Positions 22,777 to 31,583 of a stretch of DNA of 64,000 nucleotides are shown one piece after another. This DNA is from Planctomycetota bacterium. Lineage in GTDB: Bacteria; Planctomycetota; Phycisphaerae; Sedimentisphaerales; Anaerobacaceae. The notes beneath the pieces are model-generated. The model did not search any database and had not been told where the DNA came from. It was given only the letters and a program-made list of their open reading frames with translations. Positions within the stretch are counted from its first letter, which is position 1. Each line of letters begins with the position of its first letter. Made by a program: the position numbers and the translations under genes. Location: the NCBI GenBank assembly GCA_023481165.1, contig JAMCWO010000150.1:1-64000 (forward strand), in the 5' to 3' direction.

Positions 22777-23076
22777 CTCGCCCGTAGGCTGGCTCTCGTA
22801 AGATTCCGGCGAACTCTCATACGTGGTCTGGGTCGCGTGCGTATCGGCCTCCGACATGGCATCGTTCGTGGCCTTGTTCAGGTCGCTGGCAACCTCCTCG
22901 GCGCTGTCCTGGAACTCGCGCATGCCCTTCTTGAATTCGTTGACACTCTTTCCCAAGCTGCGGGCGACCTCCGGCAGACGACGGCCGAAGATCAACAGGG
23001 CAATGACGAGGATGACCATCCACTCGGGGCCACCGATGTTCTGGATAAACGCGATAGTCTGCAGATGCCCGACCAT
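22660..23076 (-). CDS. tatA: Sec-independent protein translocase subunit TatA
   Basis: 138 aa: one N-terminal membrane helix (GGPEWMVILVIALLIFG), the conserved FGRRLPEVARSLGKSVNEFK amphipathic segment, and a Ser/Glu-rich acidic tail. ATG on the - strand at 23076 has GGAG seven bases upstream; a TTG at 23091 is possible. It forms the pore of the twin-arginine pathway. It overlaps the 3' end of the DUF4185 gene tail to tail. No tatC lies next to it. Confidence 0.93.
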   Translation of the reverse strand: MVGHLQTIAFIQNIGGPEWMVILVIALLIFGRRLPEVARSLGKSVNEFKKGMREFQDSAEEVASDLNKATNDAMSEADTHATQTTYESSPESYESQPTGESTPQAEGSQVAGEPAASAGNDSSPDQTGSSDTFPEPMS

Positions 23077-23239
23077 ATAGACTCCATCCAAATCTCGAGT
23101 CGAACCATAATGTAGGGAGCGTAACGGCCCGTTATACGCTCGGCCGGCAAAAATGTTTGGCCGCCCCGGGCCGCGCTCGCTTTATTATACTACCTGCCGA
23201 CAGAGTTGGGAAGCGGCAACGAAAAACGGTACCGGAGCG

Positions 23240-23266
23240 TTGACACGCATTGCCATCGGGTGTAAT
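23240..23266 (+). promoter_or_regulatory. Possible promoter before nfeD
   Basis: TTGACA (23240-23245), a short 15-base spacer, and TGTAAT (23261-23266). Both hexamers are good but the spacer is two bases short. It lies in the 280-base divergent region between tatA and nfeD, about 90 bases before the nfeD start. Confidence 0.35.
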
Positions 23267-23356
23267 CAGCAGACGGATGGGGGCACGAGGGGAGAATTTT
23301 TGCCTGTCCGATGGGCCTCTGTTGTCAACCGTCCGGCAGGGGGGTAAAATCCGCCC

Positions 23357-24913
23357 ATGAAAAACATCTTTCGCACGGCCCTGATTCTGCTTTTGTGTTT
23401 GTCGGCACGGAGTTGGTGGGCCGCCGCGACGGAACCGAATGTGCCGCAGGCGCCGCGCGTAACCCGCCAGGCCAAGGCGGTCATCATTCCCTGCCAGGGC
23501 CTGATCGACGATTCGCTGTTTTACTCCATCAAGCGGCGCACGGAAACCGCGCTGCGGGGCGGGGCCAACTACCTCATTTACGAAATCAGCACGTATGGCG
23601 GCCTGGTCGATGCGGCCGATTCCATTGCGAAATACCTGATCCAGCAGGTCGCCCCCCGCGGGCACACGGTGGCCTATGTTGCGACGGAGGCCATCTCCGC
23701 CGGGGCCCTGATCAGCGTCTCCTGTCGGGATATCATCATGCAGGAGAACACCACGATCGGCGATGCGGCGCCGATCACGATGGGCGGCAAGCTGGAGGGT
23801 GTCGAGCGGGAGAAGGCCGAGAGCTTCATGCGGGCAGCCTTCCAGCGGGCGGCGGAGGCCAATGGTTATCCGCCGCTGTTGCTCAAAGCCATGGTGACGG
23901 CGCAGATCGAGGTCTTTCGCGTGCGGAACCTCCAGACCGGACAGTACGAACTCTTCGAGGGCGACCGCCTGCCCAAGGATCCGAACGTCTACGATGTGAA
24001 GGGGGCCGAGGAGATCGACGGTAAGGAGGAACTGCTGACCTTGACAGCCCCCAAGGCCCTGGAATACGGCATCGCGCGGGCGGTGGTCATGGACCGCGCG
24101 GGGGCGCTGGCCTTTCTGGCGAAGCGCGATGGCGTGACATTTGGGCCCCAACCGCAGGTGCTCGAACCGACTTGGTCGGAGCGGATGGTCAGTTGGGTCA
24201 ACTCGCCCGGCGTGATGGCGGTCCTGGTCATGCTGGCGCTGCTGGGAGTCTACGTCGAGTTCAGCACGCCGGGATTCGGCCTGGCCGGCATCGTGGCCTT
24301 GATCTGCTTCGCGACTATCGTGGGCAGCAAGTACCTGGTCGGCATGGCCAATTGGGTGGAGGTCCTCCTGCTGCTGGTCGGAATCCTGCTGCTGTTGGTG
24401 GAGATCTTCGTGCTGCCCGGGTTTGGGATCGCGGGAATCGTGGGAATCACGGGCATCCTGCTGGGGCTGTTCGGGATGCTGGTCCGCAACGCACCGGATG
24501 AATTGCCTTGGCCCCAGACGACGGGAGATTGGCAATCGCTGTCGTCCGGCGCTATCTCGCTGGCCGTGGGATTCACAGGTTTCATCGTTCTGGCCTGGAT
24601 GGCATCGCGGTATCTCCCCAAGCTGCGCTTCATGAGCGGGCTGGTCCTGGCGCCGAATCCGGCCCCGTCCGGTGGCGGCACGCCGATCAGCATGACAACC
24701 CCGCCGGAGAGTATCGCGCCCGGAGTAAGGGTCGGCGCCATCGGCGAAGTGGCTTCCAAGCTCCGCCCGGCCGGCAAAGCTCGCTTCGGCGATGCCCTGG
24801 TGGATGTGGTCGCCACGGGCGAATTTCTTGACAAGGGCGCGCGAATCGAGATAATCGCGATAAACGGTAGCCGCGTCGTCGTCAAAAGGGCCGCAGAGGG
24901 CGGGGCGGCCTAA
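23357..24913 (+). CDS. NfeD-family membrane-bound serine protease (long form)
   Basis: 518 aa. A signal or N-terminal helix precedes a ClpP-like protease domain (VIIPCQGLIDDSLFYSIKRR, YEISTYGGLVDAADSI, VATEAISAGALISVS, where the Ser of ISAG is the likely nucleophile; a downstream Lys would complete the dyad). Four to five membrane helices follow (about 275-430), then a C-terminal NfeD OB-fold (VGAIGEVASKLRPAGKARFG). Long-form NfeD proteins cleave membrane or stomatin-like partners and occur beside flotillins. Here nfeD, a short nfeD and floA form one operon. Confidence 0.92.
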   Translation: MKNIFRTALILLLCLSARSWWAAATEPNVPQAPRVTRQAKAVIIPCQGLIDDSLFYSIKRRTETALRGGANYLIYEISTYGGLVDAADSIAKYLIQQVAPRGHTVAYVATEAISAGALISVSCRDIIMQENTTIGDAAPITMGGKLEGVEREKAESFMRAAFQRAAEANGYPPLLLKAMVTAQIEVFRVRNLQTGQYELFEGDRLPKDPNVYDVKGAEEIDGKEELLTLTAPKALEYGIARAVVMDRAGALAFLAKRDGVTFGPQPQVLEPTWSERMVSWVNSPGVMAVLVMLALLGVYVEFSTPGFGLAGIVALICFATIVGSKYLVGMANWVEVLLLLVGILLLLVEIFVLPGFGIAGIVGITGILLGLFGMLVRNAPDELPWPQTTGDWQSLSSGAISLAVGFTGFIVLAWMASRYLPKLRFMSGLVLAPNPAPSGGGTPISMTTPPESIAPGVRVGAIGEVASKLRPAGKARFGDALVDVVATGEFLDKGARIEIIAINGSRVVVKRAAEGGAA

Positions 24914-24951
24914 CGGTTGGATGGCGTTGCCAAGGGTACAAGGAAGCACCT

Positions 24952-25446
24952 GTGGATTGGTGGTTGTTACTTGCCGTTTTCCTCTACGCAATTTGCGCGG
25001 CGTTGATCGCGGCGGAGGTGTTCATTCCGAGTGGAGGTCTGTTGGGCCTTGGGGCCGTAGCGTCCCTGTTGGCGGGCGTGGTGATCTTCTTTCACCACAG
25101 TGCCTTGGCGGGATGGATCGGGGTGGTCGTGGGTCTGGTTATGGTGCCATCCCTGCTGGTGGCAGCCTACAAGATTCTGCCGCGGACCCGCTTTGGCAGG
25201 CAGGTGATTCTGGCACCACCGGTGCGGCAGCGAGGCGATGCCATCGCCGACACGCCGGAACTGATCAAGCTGTTGGGCCGGACGGGCCGGGTCCTCACCA
25301 CATTGCGACCCGTCGGTATGTGCGGTTTTGACGGCCAACGCGTCGAATGTGTCGCCGAAAGCGGGTTCGTGCCCAAGGGCCGGATGGTCAAGGTCATTCA
25401 CATCGAGGGAACGCAGGTGACCGTGCGGGTCACCGAAGAGGCTTAG
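24952..25446 (+). CDS. NfeD-like membrane protein (short form)
   Basis: 164 aa: two or three membrane helices (LLLAVFLYAICAALIAAEVF, GLGAVASLLAGVVIFFHH, GWIGVVVGLVMVPSLLVAAY) and a C-terminal OB-fold (LGRTGRVLTTLRPVGMCGFD, VECVAESGFVPKGRMVKVIH). GTG start with AAGGAAG just upstream. It lies 38 bases after the long nfeD and 15 before floA, and probably regulates assembly or partner choice of the flotillin. Confidence 0.9.
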   Translation: MDWWLLLAVFLYAICAALIAAEVFIPSGGLLGLGAVASLLAGVVIFFHHSALAGWIGVVVGLVMVPSLLVAAYKILPRTRFGRQVILAPPVRQRGDAIADTPELIKLLGRTGRVLTTLRPVGMCGFDGQRVECVAESGFVPKGRMVKVIHIEGTQVTVRVTEEA

Positions 25447-25461
25447 GGAAAGGATTGAACA

Positions 25462-26472
25462 ATGTGGCAGATGGGACAGATGTTGTTGCAGCTCGGCGAG
25501 CCGGCGCTTATCGGCGTCCTGATCATCATTCTCGTCGCGATCCTGGTGGTCGCGCTGCTGATGCTGAAGTTCGCGCGGCTGTGGCTGCAGGCGTATTTCT
25601 CCCGGGCCGATGTGCGGCTCACGGAGCTGATCGGCATGTGGCTCCGCAAGGTGGACATGCGCACCATCGTGCTCAGCAAGATCACGGCCGTGCAGGCAGG
25701 CCTGCAGTTGACGACGAGAGACCTTGAAAGCCATTATCTGGCGGGGGGGCGCGTGCCCAACGTTGTGCGGGCGTTGATCGCGGCCGACCGCGCCAATATC
25801 GATCTGTCGTTCAAGACGGCCACGGCCATCGATCTGGCGGGCCGCGACATCCTCGATGCGATTCAGACGAGCGTCAATCCGAAGGTGATCGACTGCCCGG
25901 ACCCCAAAAAAGGCAAGGAGACCATCGACGCCGTGGCCCAGGACGGCATTCAGCTCAAGGCCAAGGCACGCGTGACGGTCCGGACCAACATTCAGAGGCT
26001 GGTCGGCGGCGCCACGGAAGAGACGGTGATCGCCCGCGTCGGTGAAGGCATCGTCACGACCATCGGCAGCTCCATCACCTACAAGAACGTTCTGGAGAAT
26101 CCCGACCGGATCTCCAAGGCGGTGCTGGAGAAAGGCCTGGATGCGGGTACGGCGTTCGAGATTCTCTCGATCGATATTGCCGATGTGGACGTGGGCGAGA
26201 ACGTCGGCGCCCAACTTCAGGCGGCCCAGGCGGAGGCCGATATGCGTCGGGCCAAGGCCGAGGCCGAGAAGCGTCGGGCCATGGCCGTCGCCCGCGAGCA
26301 GGAAATGCGGGCCCTCGTGGTCGAGAACGAATCGAAGGTGCCGCTGGCGATTTCCGAAGCCTTCCGATCGGGCAATCTGGGCATCATGGATTATTACCGG
26401 CTCAAGAACATCGGCGCCGACACCCAGATGCGCGAATCGATTGCGAAACCCAAGAGACCCGATGCGGCGTGA
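25462..26472 (+). CDS. floA: Flotillin-like protein FloA
   Basis: 336 aa: N-terminal membrane hairpin ([20 protein letters not shown]), then the SPFH/flotillin-like region characteristic of bacterial FloA ([60 protein letters not shown]) and the coiled-coil ([20 protein letters not shown]). It organises membrane microdomains and works with NfeD proteins. Full-length compared with the B. subtilis protein. AAAGGA lies just upstream. Confidence 0.95.
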   Translation: MWQMGQMLLQLGEPALIGVLIIILVAILVVALLMLKFARLWLQAYFSRADVRLTELIGMWLRKVDMRTIVLSKITAVQAGLQLTTRDLESHYLAGGRVPNVVRALIAADRANIDLSFKTATAIDLAGRDILDAIQTSVNPKVIDCPDPKKGKETIDAVAQDGIQLKAKARVTVRTNIQRLVGGATEETVIARVGEGIVTTIGSSITYKNVLENPDRISKAVLEKGLDAGTAFEILSIDIADVDVGENVGAQLQAAQAEADMRRAKAEAEKRRAMAVAREQEMRALVVENESKVPLAISEAFRSGNLGIMDYYRLKNIGADTQMRESIAKPKRPDAA

Positions 26473-26499
26473 TGCCGACCTGGTGGAGACAAGCCGCTC

Positions 26500-27216
26500 A
26501 TGGGACTTCCTGCACAATTCGGCCTGCTGGCCCAGGGCGATGACTGGGCGAATATCCTGTTCGTTGCGGTCATGGCGGTCCTGTGGCTGCTGGGAGCGCT
26601 GGTCAAAACCGTGAGTAAGAAGAGCGCGCCACCGGAGCGGGCGGACCCGGAAGATGCCCTCAAGGAGCGACGCCAGCCGCGTGAGACCTGGCAAGAACGC
26701 CTGAGGCGCAAGGTCGAGGAGATGCAGCGCCGCATCGAGGAAGAGGCCGGCCTGCGGGAACCGGGTAAACCGACTCGACCGGCGCATCCGGCCCCTCCGC
26801 GCGCCCCCCAAACCCCGGGCGGTAAAATCACGATTCGTTCGGACTCAAGAGGGGAGTCCATCATGGTCTACGAGCCGGCACCATCGCCGTCCTCGACGCA
26901 GCGAGAACATCAGGCCGCTCGTCAGCGCGAGGCGCAGCAAGCCGTGGCCGCCGCCGGACAATACGCCGCCAAACAGGAATCTCCGGTTGAAATGCCAATC
27001 GCGATGAATGTCCCCACGCTTGAGCCGGTGCTGGAGGGCCTGTCCAGCGTCACGGCGCAACCGCCCAAACCACTGGAGCCTGCCGGTTTCGAGGCGACCG
27101 CCGTTATTGACTACAGCGATCCGGATGCTCTGAAGAAGGCTCTCCTTCACTACGAGATTCTCGGCAGACCCTTGGGACTGCGCGACACGCCTGACCAGAC
27201 ATCCATCTTCTGGTAG
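26500..27216 (+). CDS. Membrane-anchored protein of unknown function in the nfeD-floA operon
   Basis: 238 aa. A hydrophobic segment near the N-terminus (WANILFVAVMAVLWLLGALV) is followed by a charged coiled-coil (ETWQERLRRKVEEMQRRIEE), a Pro/Gln-rich linker, and a conserved-looking C-terminal motif (DPDALKKALLHYEILGRPLG). The last motif suggests a short protein-binding helix. It starts 28 bases after floA and ends the operon. Similar proteins after flotillin genes are familiar from planctomycetes, but I know of no assigned role. Confidence 0.75.
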   Translation: MGLPAQFGLLAQGDDWANILFVAVMAVLWLLGALVKTVSKKSAPPERADPEDALKERRQPRETWQERLRRKVEEMQRRIEEEAGLREPGKPTRPAHPAPPRAPQTPGGKITIRSDSRGESIMVYEPAPSPSSTQREHQAARQREAQQAVAAAGQYAAKQESPVEMPIAMNVPTLEPVLEGLSSVTAQPPKPLEPAGFEATAVIDYSDPDALKKALLHYEILGRPLGLRDTPDQTSIFW

Positions 27217-27295
27217 CCGTCACCAGCCGCCCCGAAGACTCTTACCAGTCCGAACGCCCTGCCGGTGCATATTATCAGACCATCAACACCGAGCC

Positions 27296-27829
27296 TCATG
27301 CGTCCCGGTCCATATTCCTGCGCACGGCTTCCAGAAAGGCATCCGGCAGGTGCGGCGAGATCACCATTTTTGCCCCATTCGTCCTCGTGATAAGCACAAG
27401 ATCCCGCCGGTTCGTGGCGCAGGCCCGGAACTCCCCCAGGCGGCGGCTGCGAAACAGGCCAAACCAACCCAGGAAGCCTGCGGAGCCAAACACCCGCCAG
27501 GCAAAGCCGATTTCCTGGCGATGCGTACGCCGCACCTCGCGGATTCCCTCGTACGGTATCATCAGCGGCGACCCCAGCCGGCCGACCACAATGGCATCCC
27601 GCCGCACGATATAGTCCCAAGGTGCAAACCGCGCAATGCCAGCAAAGATGCCGACAGACAGCAACACCCCAAGGACAGCCACCGATTGGCCTGGTTGACC
27701 TCGCGACGAGGTGTATGCAGCTCGAACCAGCAGGACCTCCGCGACCGCAACCAGCAGCAGCACTCCGAGCGTGACACACCAGACCAAGCGCGACCATCGG
27801 GCCTCAAATCGCAACGAACCAACAGACAT
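27296..27829 (-). CDS. Membrane protein with possible bacterial PH-like domain
   Basis: 177 aa with two membrane helices (LVWCVTLGVLLLVAVAEVLL, VAVLGVLLSVGIFAGIARF) followed by a beta-rich C-terminal domain (WDYIVRRDAIVVGRLGSPLM, IPYEGIREVRRTHRQEIG, DLVLITRTNGAKMVISPHLP). The layout fits the bPH_5 type of bacterial PH domain. The start is ATG 27829, with GGGAG six bases upstream; a TTG at 27856 is weaker. It is convergent with the floA operon. Function unknown. Confidence 0.75.
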   Translation of the reverse strand: MSVGSLRFEARWSRLVWCVTLGVLLLVAVAEVLLVRAAYTSSRGQPGQSVAVLGVLLSVGIFAGIARFAPWDYIVRRDAIVVGRLGSPLMIPYEGIREVRRTHRQEIGFAWRVFGSAGFLGWFGLFRSRRLGEFRACATNRRDLVLITRTNGAKMVISPHLPDAFLEAVRRNMDRDA

Positions 27830-28023
27830 CAACGGCTCCCTATATGAATCTTCCAACCAGCACTTTGGCCGCCAGTATACCGCATACCCAGCCCCAAAGG
27901 CTACGGTGCGGGCGCAAAAAACGCCCGATCCGGAACGTCCTATAAGATATGTTATGTTTCATTCGGCTGATTTGCAGGGTCGCGCCCGGAATGACCGCTT
28001 GGGCCTTTCTGCGGCGAGTACGA

Positions 28024-29655
28024 TCACGCACTGGCCATGCTGGCGTGCGCGGCAGTCTGGCAAAGGTTCTCCCACATCAAGCCCGTGGTGTCGGACAGGC
28101 CGAGATTCTGGAGGACGATGGAGATGTTCGTGGCGGGATCGAGGCCGGAGGCACACTGCCGCGCTGCGGCCGCGTTGCCGCTGCCCGCCTCGATCTCGTG
28201 CTGGAGGTTGATCAGGGAGGAGGCGAACTTGACGCGGTTGCAGTACAACAGCGCGGTTCGGTAATAGAGATCGAGCGTGGTCGCGTCGTAGTCCTGCTGC
28301 GGCATGATCAAATCGAGGGCCTCCTCTTTGTGGCCAGTCTCGAACAGGCAGACGGCCAGCTTCATGGCGGCCCGGGAAAAAGTGGGATTGATCGCCAGGG
28401 CGGCCTTGAAACGTTCGGACGCCTGCGCCAGGCGGCTGCCATTCATGTGCAATAGTCCCAGCCGGTAATGCAGGTCCGGATTGTTCGGGCACTGGGCCAA
28501 GTGGTGCTGGTGGGCCGCCAGGACGCCTTGCTCGAAGAGTTGTCCATCCGGCGGCGCCGGCAGCAGGTTGGCTTCCAGGGCGGCCTTGAGGATCAACTTG
28601 GCCGTCTCGGTGAACAGAAAGGAAGTGTTCGGCTGAATCGCGGCGGCCAGCGAAAGGGTGTTGGCCGCTTCGGGGGACCGCCCGGCCAACCTCTGGGCGG
28701 CCGCCAGGCCCATATAGGCTTCCACGATCTTATCGTTGATCTCGATGGCCCGGTTGAACTGCTGGGCGGCAAGCTGATCGGCGTGCATCTTCAGGAAACA
28801 GGTCCCCAGCTTGATCGTCGCTTCCAGGAAATCCGGGCAGATGCGCAGGGCCTCTTGGTACCGGGCAATCGCGTCGCTGATGCCTCCCATCATGGCGAGA
28901 ACGTCGGCCTGCTTGGCGATCAGATCGGCCCGCTCGGGCTCATCGGTCAGACGTACATCGATCTGGTCGAGAGCTTCCTGAAGCTGCCCGGAATAGACCA
29001 GCTCATCCAGGGAATCATCGTGTATCACGAAGTTATCCGGATGAATCAGAATGGCGGTGTTGAAGGTCTCGACCGCGATGGGATATTGGCCGGTCGCGAT
29101 ATACAGGTGGCCCAGCGTCACCAAGGTCGAGATGTCATCGGGATACTGTTCCTTCAGCGGCTCGTACTGGGCGATGACCTCATCCAGGCGTTCCTCTTTG
29201 AAATAAATTGCCCCCAGGCGCTGGGCCGGCAGTTGCAGATAACTGTTGAATTTGATGCAGTCCTGGTAAAACTCGACGGCCTGAGCCTGATGGCCGAGAC
29301 GCTCCCAACAATGGCCGAGGAGATACAGTGCCAGCGTATTGCTGGGCTGACGCAGGTAGATGGAATTCAACTCCTCCAAGGCCTCCTTGAGATCGTTGTC
29401 CTGCAGCGCCAAGGCGGCGGCGGCCATCCGCCCGTCACAGCAGGACGGGTTCGCAAAGAGATACAGCCGCACCTGCTCTCTGGCCTCGGAGAATTTGCCC
29501 AGGCCCATCAGGTCGATGATATGACTCAAGCGAGGATTCTCTTGGGGCTGGTCGCCATTGGCCTGGGTCTCGCGCCGCTCGCTGAGCCAGTGCCAAATCA
29601 GCCCCGGCGTGTCGATCGTTATCGCCCTGCCCAGAATCTCCAGCAATCCACCCAT
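28024..29655 (-). CDS. Cytoplasmic TPR-repeat protein
   Basis: 543 aa made of about ten to twelve TPR units (for example AVEFYQDCIKFNSYLQLPAQ, AVETFNTAILIHPDNFVIHD, AIARYQEALRICPDFLEATI, ASERFKAALAINPTFSRAAM). No signal peptide or enzyme domain is visible, so it is probably a soluble scaffold. AGGAG precedes ATG 29655. It stands alone, with about 266 bases upstream in which I found no convincing promoter or gene. Partners cannot be named. Confidence 0.85.
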   Translation of the reverse strand: MGGLLEILGRAITIDTPGLIWHWLSERRETQANGDQPQENPRLSHIIDLMGLGKFSEAREQVRLYLFANPSCCDGRMAAAALALQDNDLKEALEELNSIYLRQPSNTLALYLLGHCWERLGHQAQAVEFYQDCIKFNSYLQLPAQRLGAIYFKEERLDEVIAQYEPLKEQYPDDISTLVTLGHLYIATGQYPIAVETFNTAILIHPDNFVIHDDSLDELVYSGQLQEALDQIDVRLTDEPERADLIAKQADVLAMMGGISDAIARYQEALRICPDFLEATIKLGTCFLKMHADQLAAQQFNRAIEINDKIVEAYMGLAAAQRLAGRSPEAANTLSLAAAIQPNTSFLFTETAKLILKAALEANLLPAPPDGQLFEQGVLAAHQHHLAQCPNNPDLHYRLGLLHMNGSRLAQASERFKAALAINPTFSRAAMKLAVCLFETGHKEEALDLIMPQQDYDATTLDLYYRTALLYCNRVKFASSLINLQHEIEAGSGNAAAARQCASGLDPATNISIVLQNLGLSDTTGLMWENLCQTAAHASMASA

Positions 29656-29921
29656 CCCTCACTCCTATATCTATCCGGTCGTGTGATACCCAAAACCCGG
29701 TACTGTTGACGTATCGTCCAATTTCGCCGGGGTGTTAACTTCGGTCGCGACATCCGCGGGAGCCCCGGCGCACTTGGGCCGGTCGGGATGGCGCTTGTGT
29801 GTGCTGTAGGGTTTGTTTGGGCTGGGAAAGCGAAGTTATCGGTCGCGCCGAGGCGGGGACCGTGCGGCCAAGGCGTTAACGAAGGCGCCGGATTGCCACA
29901 CTCCCGACCGCGACGTCCGGG
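29656..29921. other. Intergenic gap between the TPR gene and a response regulator
   Basis: About 266 bases. I see the AGGAG ribosome site of the TPR gene and no clear terminator, promoter, repeat or small gene. Confidence 0.4.
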
Positions 29922-30437
29922 TCACTCAAGAGGCCTTGACCGCCGCTCCGCGGCGCCCGGCGGAGCGGCGGCGGCGGTTTGGGTCTGTTTCTCGACTTCG
30001 CTCAGATAGGCCATCGTGCGCTGCAGGCGGTCGGTCAGGTGCTTGAGTTTGAGCATCGTGCGAATGCGGGTCAGCAATTCGAGCTTGTTGATCGGTTTGC
30101 TGACGAAATCGTCGGTGCCGGAGTCGATGCCGCGCTCGATGTCGCCGAATTCGTTCAGGGCCGTCACCATGATGACGGGAATCGTGCTCGTGTCGGGAGC
30201 GCTCTTAAGCCGGCGACAGACCTCGAAGCCGCTCATCTTGGGCATCATGACGTCCAGGAGAATCAGATCAGGTTTCGCCGCGGCCACCAACTCGAGCGCT
30301 TCGATGCCGTCGCGGGCGGCGACCGTCTCGCACTCGATGTCCTCCAGGTAGGCCTGGACCAGCTCAAGATTCTGCTGATCGTCGTCCACGACGAGAATCG
30401 TGGGCCGTTTGTCCGCGTCCCTGTTGGGTTGATCCAT
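29922..30437 (-). CDS. Single-domain response regulator (CheY-like receiver)
   Basis: 171 aa: a complete receiver domain (TILVVDDDQQNLELVQAYLE, phospho-acceptor in LILLDVMMPKMSG, Thr/Lys switch in VIMVTALNE and FVSKPINKLELL) and a ~45-residue helical/disordered tail with no DNA-binding or enzymatic output. ATG 30437 has GGAG six bases upstream; ATG 30452 overlapping the preceding stop is also possible. It follows an 85-aa ORF on the same strand, and a histidine kinase lies divergently at 30786, a likely partner. Confidence 0.9.
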   Translation of the reverse strand: MDQPNRDADKRPTILVVDDDQQNLELVQAYLEDIECETVAARDGIEALELVAAAKPDLILLDVMMPKMSGFEVCRRLKSAPDTSTIPVIMVTALNEFGDIERGIDSGTDDFVSKPINKLELLTRIRTMLKLKHLTDRLQRTMAYLSEVEKQTQTAAAAPPGAAERRSRPLE

Positions 30438-30448
30438 TGGCGACTCCA

Positions 30449-30706
30449 TCATTCAGCATGATTTTCCAGAAAAAGACGCACTTCCGGACGCAGATAGATC
30501 GTCTCGATATCCACCAGCTTCAGAACGGCGTCGGCACACAGCGCCGCCACCTCGGCGCTGGTCGCCTCCGTATCGACGAAGAAAAGCCTCTCGCCCTTCA
30601 TGGCGGCCAGTCCGCCGCCCCGGCCGCCCAGCGGCTCGCGCCGGATCTTCACGTGCTGCGCCTCCAAGAGGGCCAGCAGCTCTTCCAGAATCCTTTGGTC
30701 ATTCAT
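30449..30706 (-). CDS. Small conserved protein of unknown function
   Basis: 85 aa, soluble and mostly helical with a central strand pair (NDQRILEELLALLEAQHVKI, GERLFFVDTEATSAEVAALC, VDIETIYLRPEVRLFLENH). Its stop overlaps the first start of the response regulator gene, so the two are translationally coupled. It is divergent from the histidine kinase. The role is unknown; a signalling accessory is plausible from position only. Confidence 0.65.
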   Translation of the reverse strand: MNDQRILEELLALLEAQHVKIRREPLGGRGGGLAAMKGERLFFVDTEATSAEVAALCADAVLKLVDIETIYLRPEVRLFLENHAE

Positions 30707-30708
30707 AC

Positions 30709-30737
30709 TTGCAAAGTAACCCGTTCCCGTGGATAAT
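30709..30737 (+). promoter_or_regulatory. Sigma-70-type promoter for the histidine kinase
   Basis: TTGCAA (30709-30714), 17 bases, GATAAT (30732-30737). Transcription would start near 30744, about 42 bases before the kinase start. It lies in the divergent gap with the 85-aa ORF. Confidence 0.5.
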
Positions 30738-30785
30738 ACCGGGGTATGGATACCCTGTGAAGGATTGTATGCAAGGAGTGGGCCG

Positions 30786-31583
30786 TTGGCAAGCATCATC
30801 GAAAGACGTCAGTCGTTGCATCATTGTCTCGCCCAGAAAGAGGAGGAGAACCGGGCGCTGAAGTCCCAGAATCTGCAACTGCAAGCCCTCGCCAATCTCG
30901 GCTCGGCCACGTGCATGATTGCCCACGAGATCAATAACCTGCTGACGCCGCTGGCGAACTATGCGGCCTTGGCGGCGCAGAATCCCGGCGACCAGAAGCT
31001 GGCAGAGAAGGCCCTGGACAAGACCGTGCGCAACTGTCAGCGGGCCGCGAAGATCATGCAGAGCATCCTGGCGCTGGCCAACGGTCAGAAACAGCAGCGC
31101 GAGACCGTCGCCGCGAAAGCCCTGATCGAGGAAGTATTCTCGTGCTTGTGCCGGGATTTCGGTAAAGACGGCATCCGGGTCGAGATCGATGTTGCCGACG
31201 CGTTGCAGGTGAGTTGTATTCCGGTGCAGATTCAGCAGGTGTTGATGAACCTGGTGCTCAACGCCCGGGACGCGATGCTGCCGGGCGGAGGCTGCCTCCG
31301 GGTGGCGGCGGCCGCGGATCACGAGCACATCGACCTGGTCGTCAGTGACACCGGCCGCGGCATCACGCCGGAGAATCTCAAGAACATCTTCCGCCCGTTC
31401 TTCACGACCAAAACCGGAAAGGACCGCCCCGCCGGCTCGGATTCCGGCTCGGGGGTCGGACTGGCGTTCTGCCGGCGGACCGTGGAGGCTCATGGCGGCG
31501 AGATCACGGTCCAATCGCAGCCCGGCCGGGGAAGCACCTTCACGATTCGCCTGCCGCGCGTGCCGCTGCCTGGCGTTCGATGA
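30786..31583 (+). CDS. Soluble sensor histidine kinase
   Basis: 265 aa with a short N-terminal coiled-coil and no membrane helix or PAS domain. H-box in CMIAHEINNLLTPLANY, N-box QVLMNLVLNARDAM, G1 DTGRGI, F-box FRPFFTTK, G2 GSGVGLAFCRRTVEAHGG. The TTG at 30786 is preferred over GTG 30729 because AAGGAG lies seven bases upstream. Its stop overlaps the next gene (ATGA). It likely phosphorylates the divergent receiver at 29922. The signal is unknown; because it lacks a sensor domain, another protein may supply it. Confidence 0.9.
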   Translation: MASIIERRQSLHHCLAQKEEENRALKSQNLQLQALANLGSATCMIAHEINNLLTPLANYAALAAQNPGDQKLAEKALDKTVRNCQRAAKIMQSILALANGQKQQRETVAAKALIEEVFSCLCRDFGKDGIRVEIDVADALQVSCIPVQIQQVLMNLVLNARDAMLPGGGCLRVAAAADHEHIDLVVSDTGRGITPENLKNIFRPFFTTKTGKDRPAGSDSGSGVGLAFCRRTVEAHGGEITVQSQPGRGSTFTIRLPRVPLPGVR

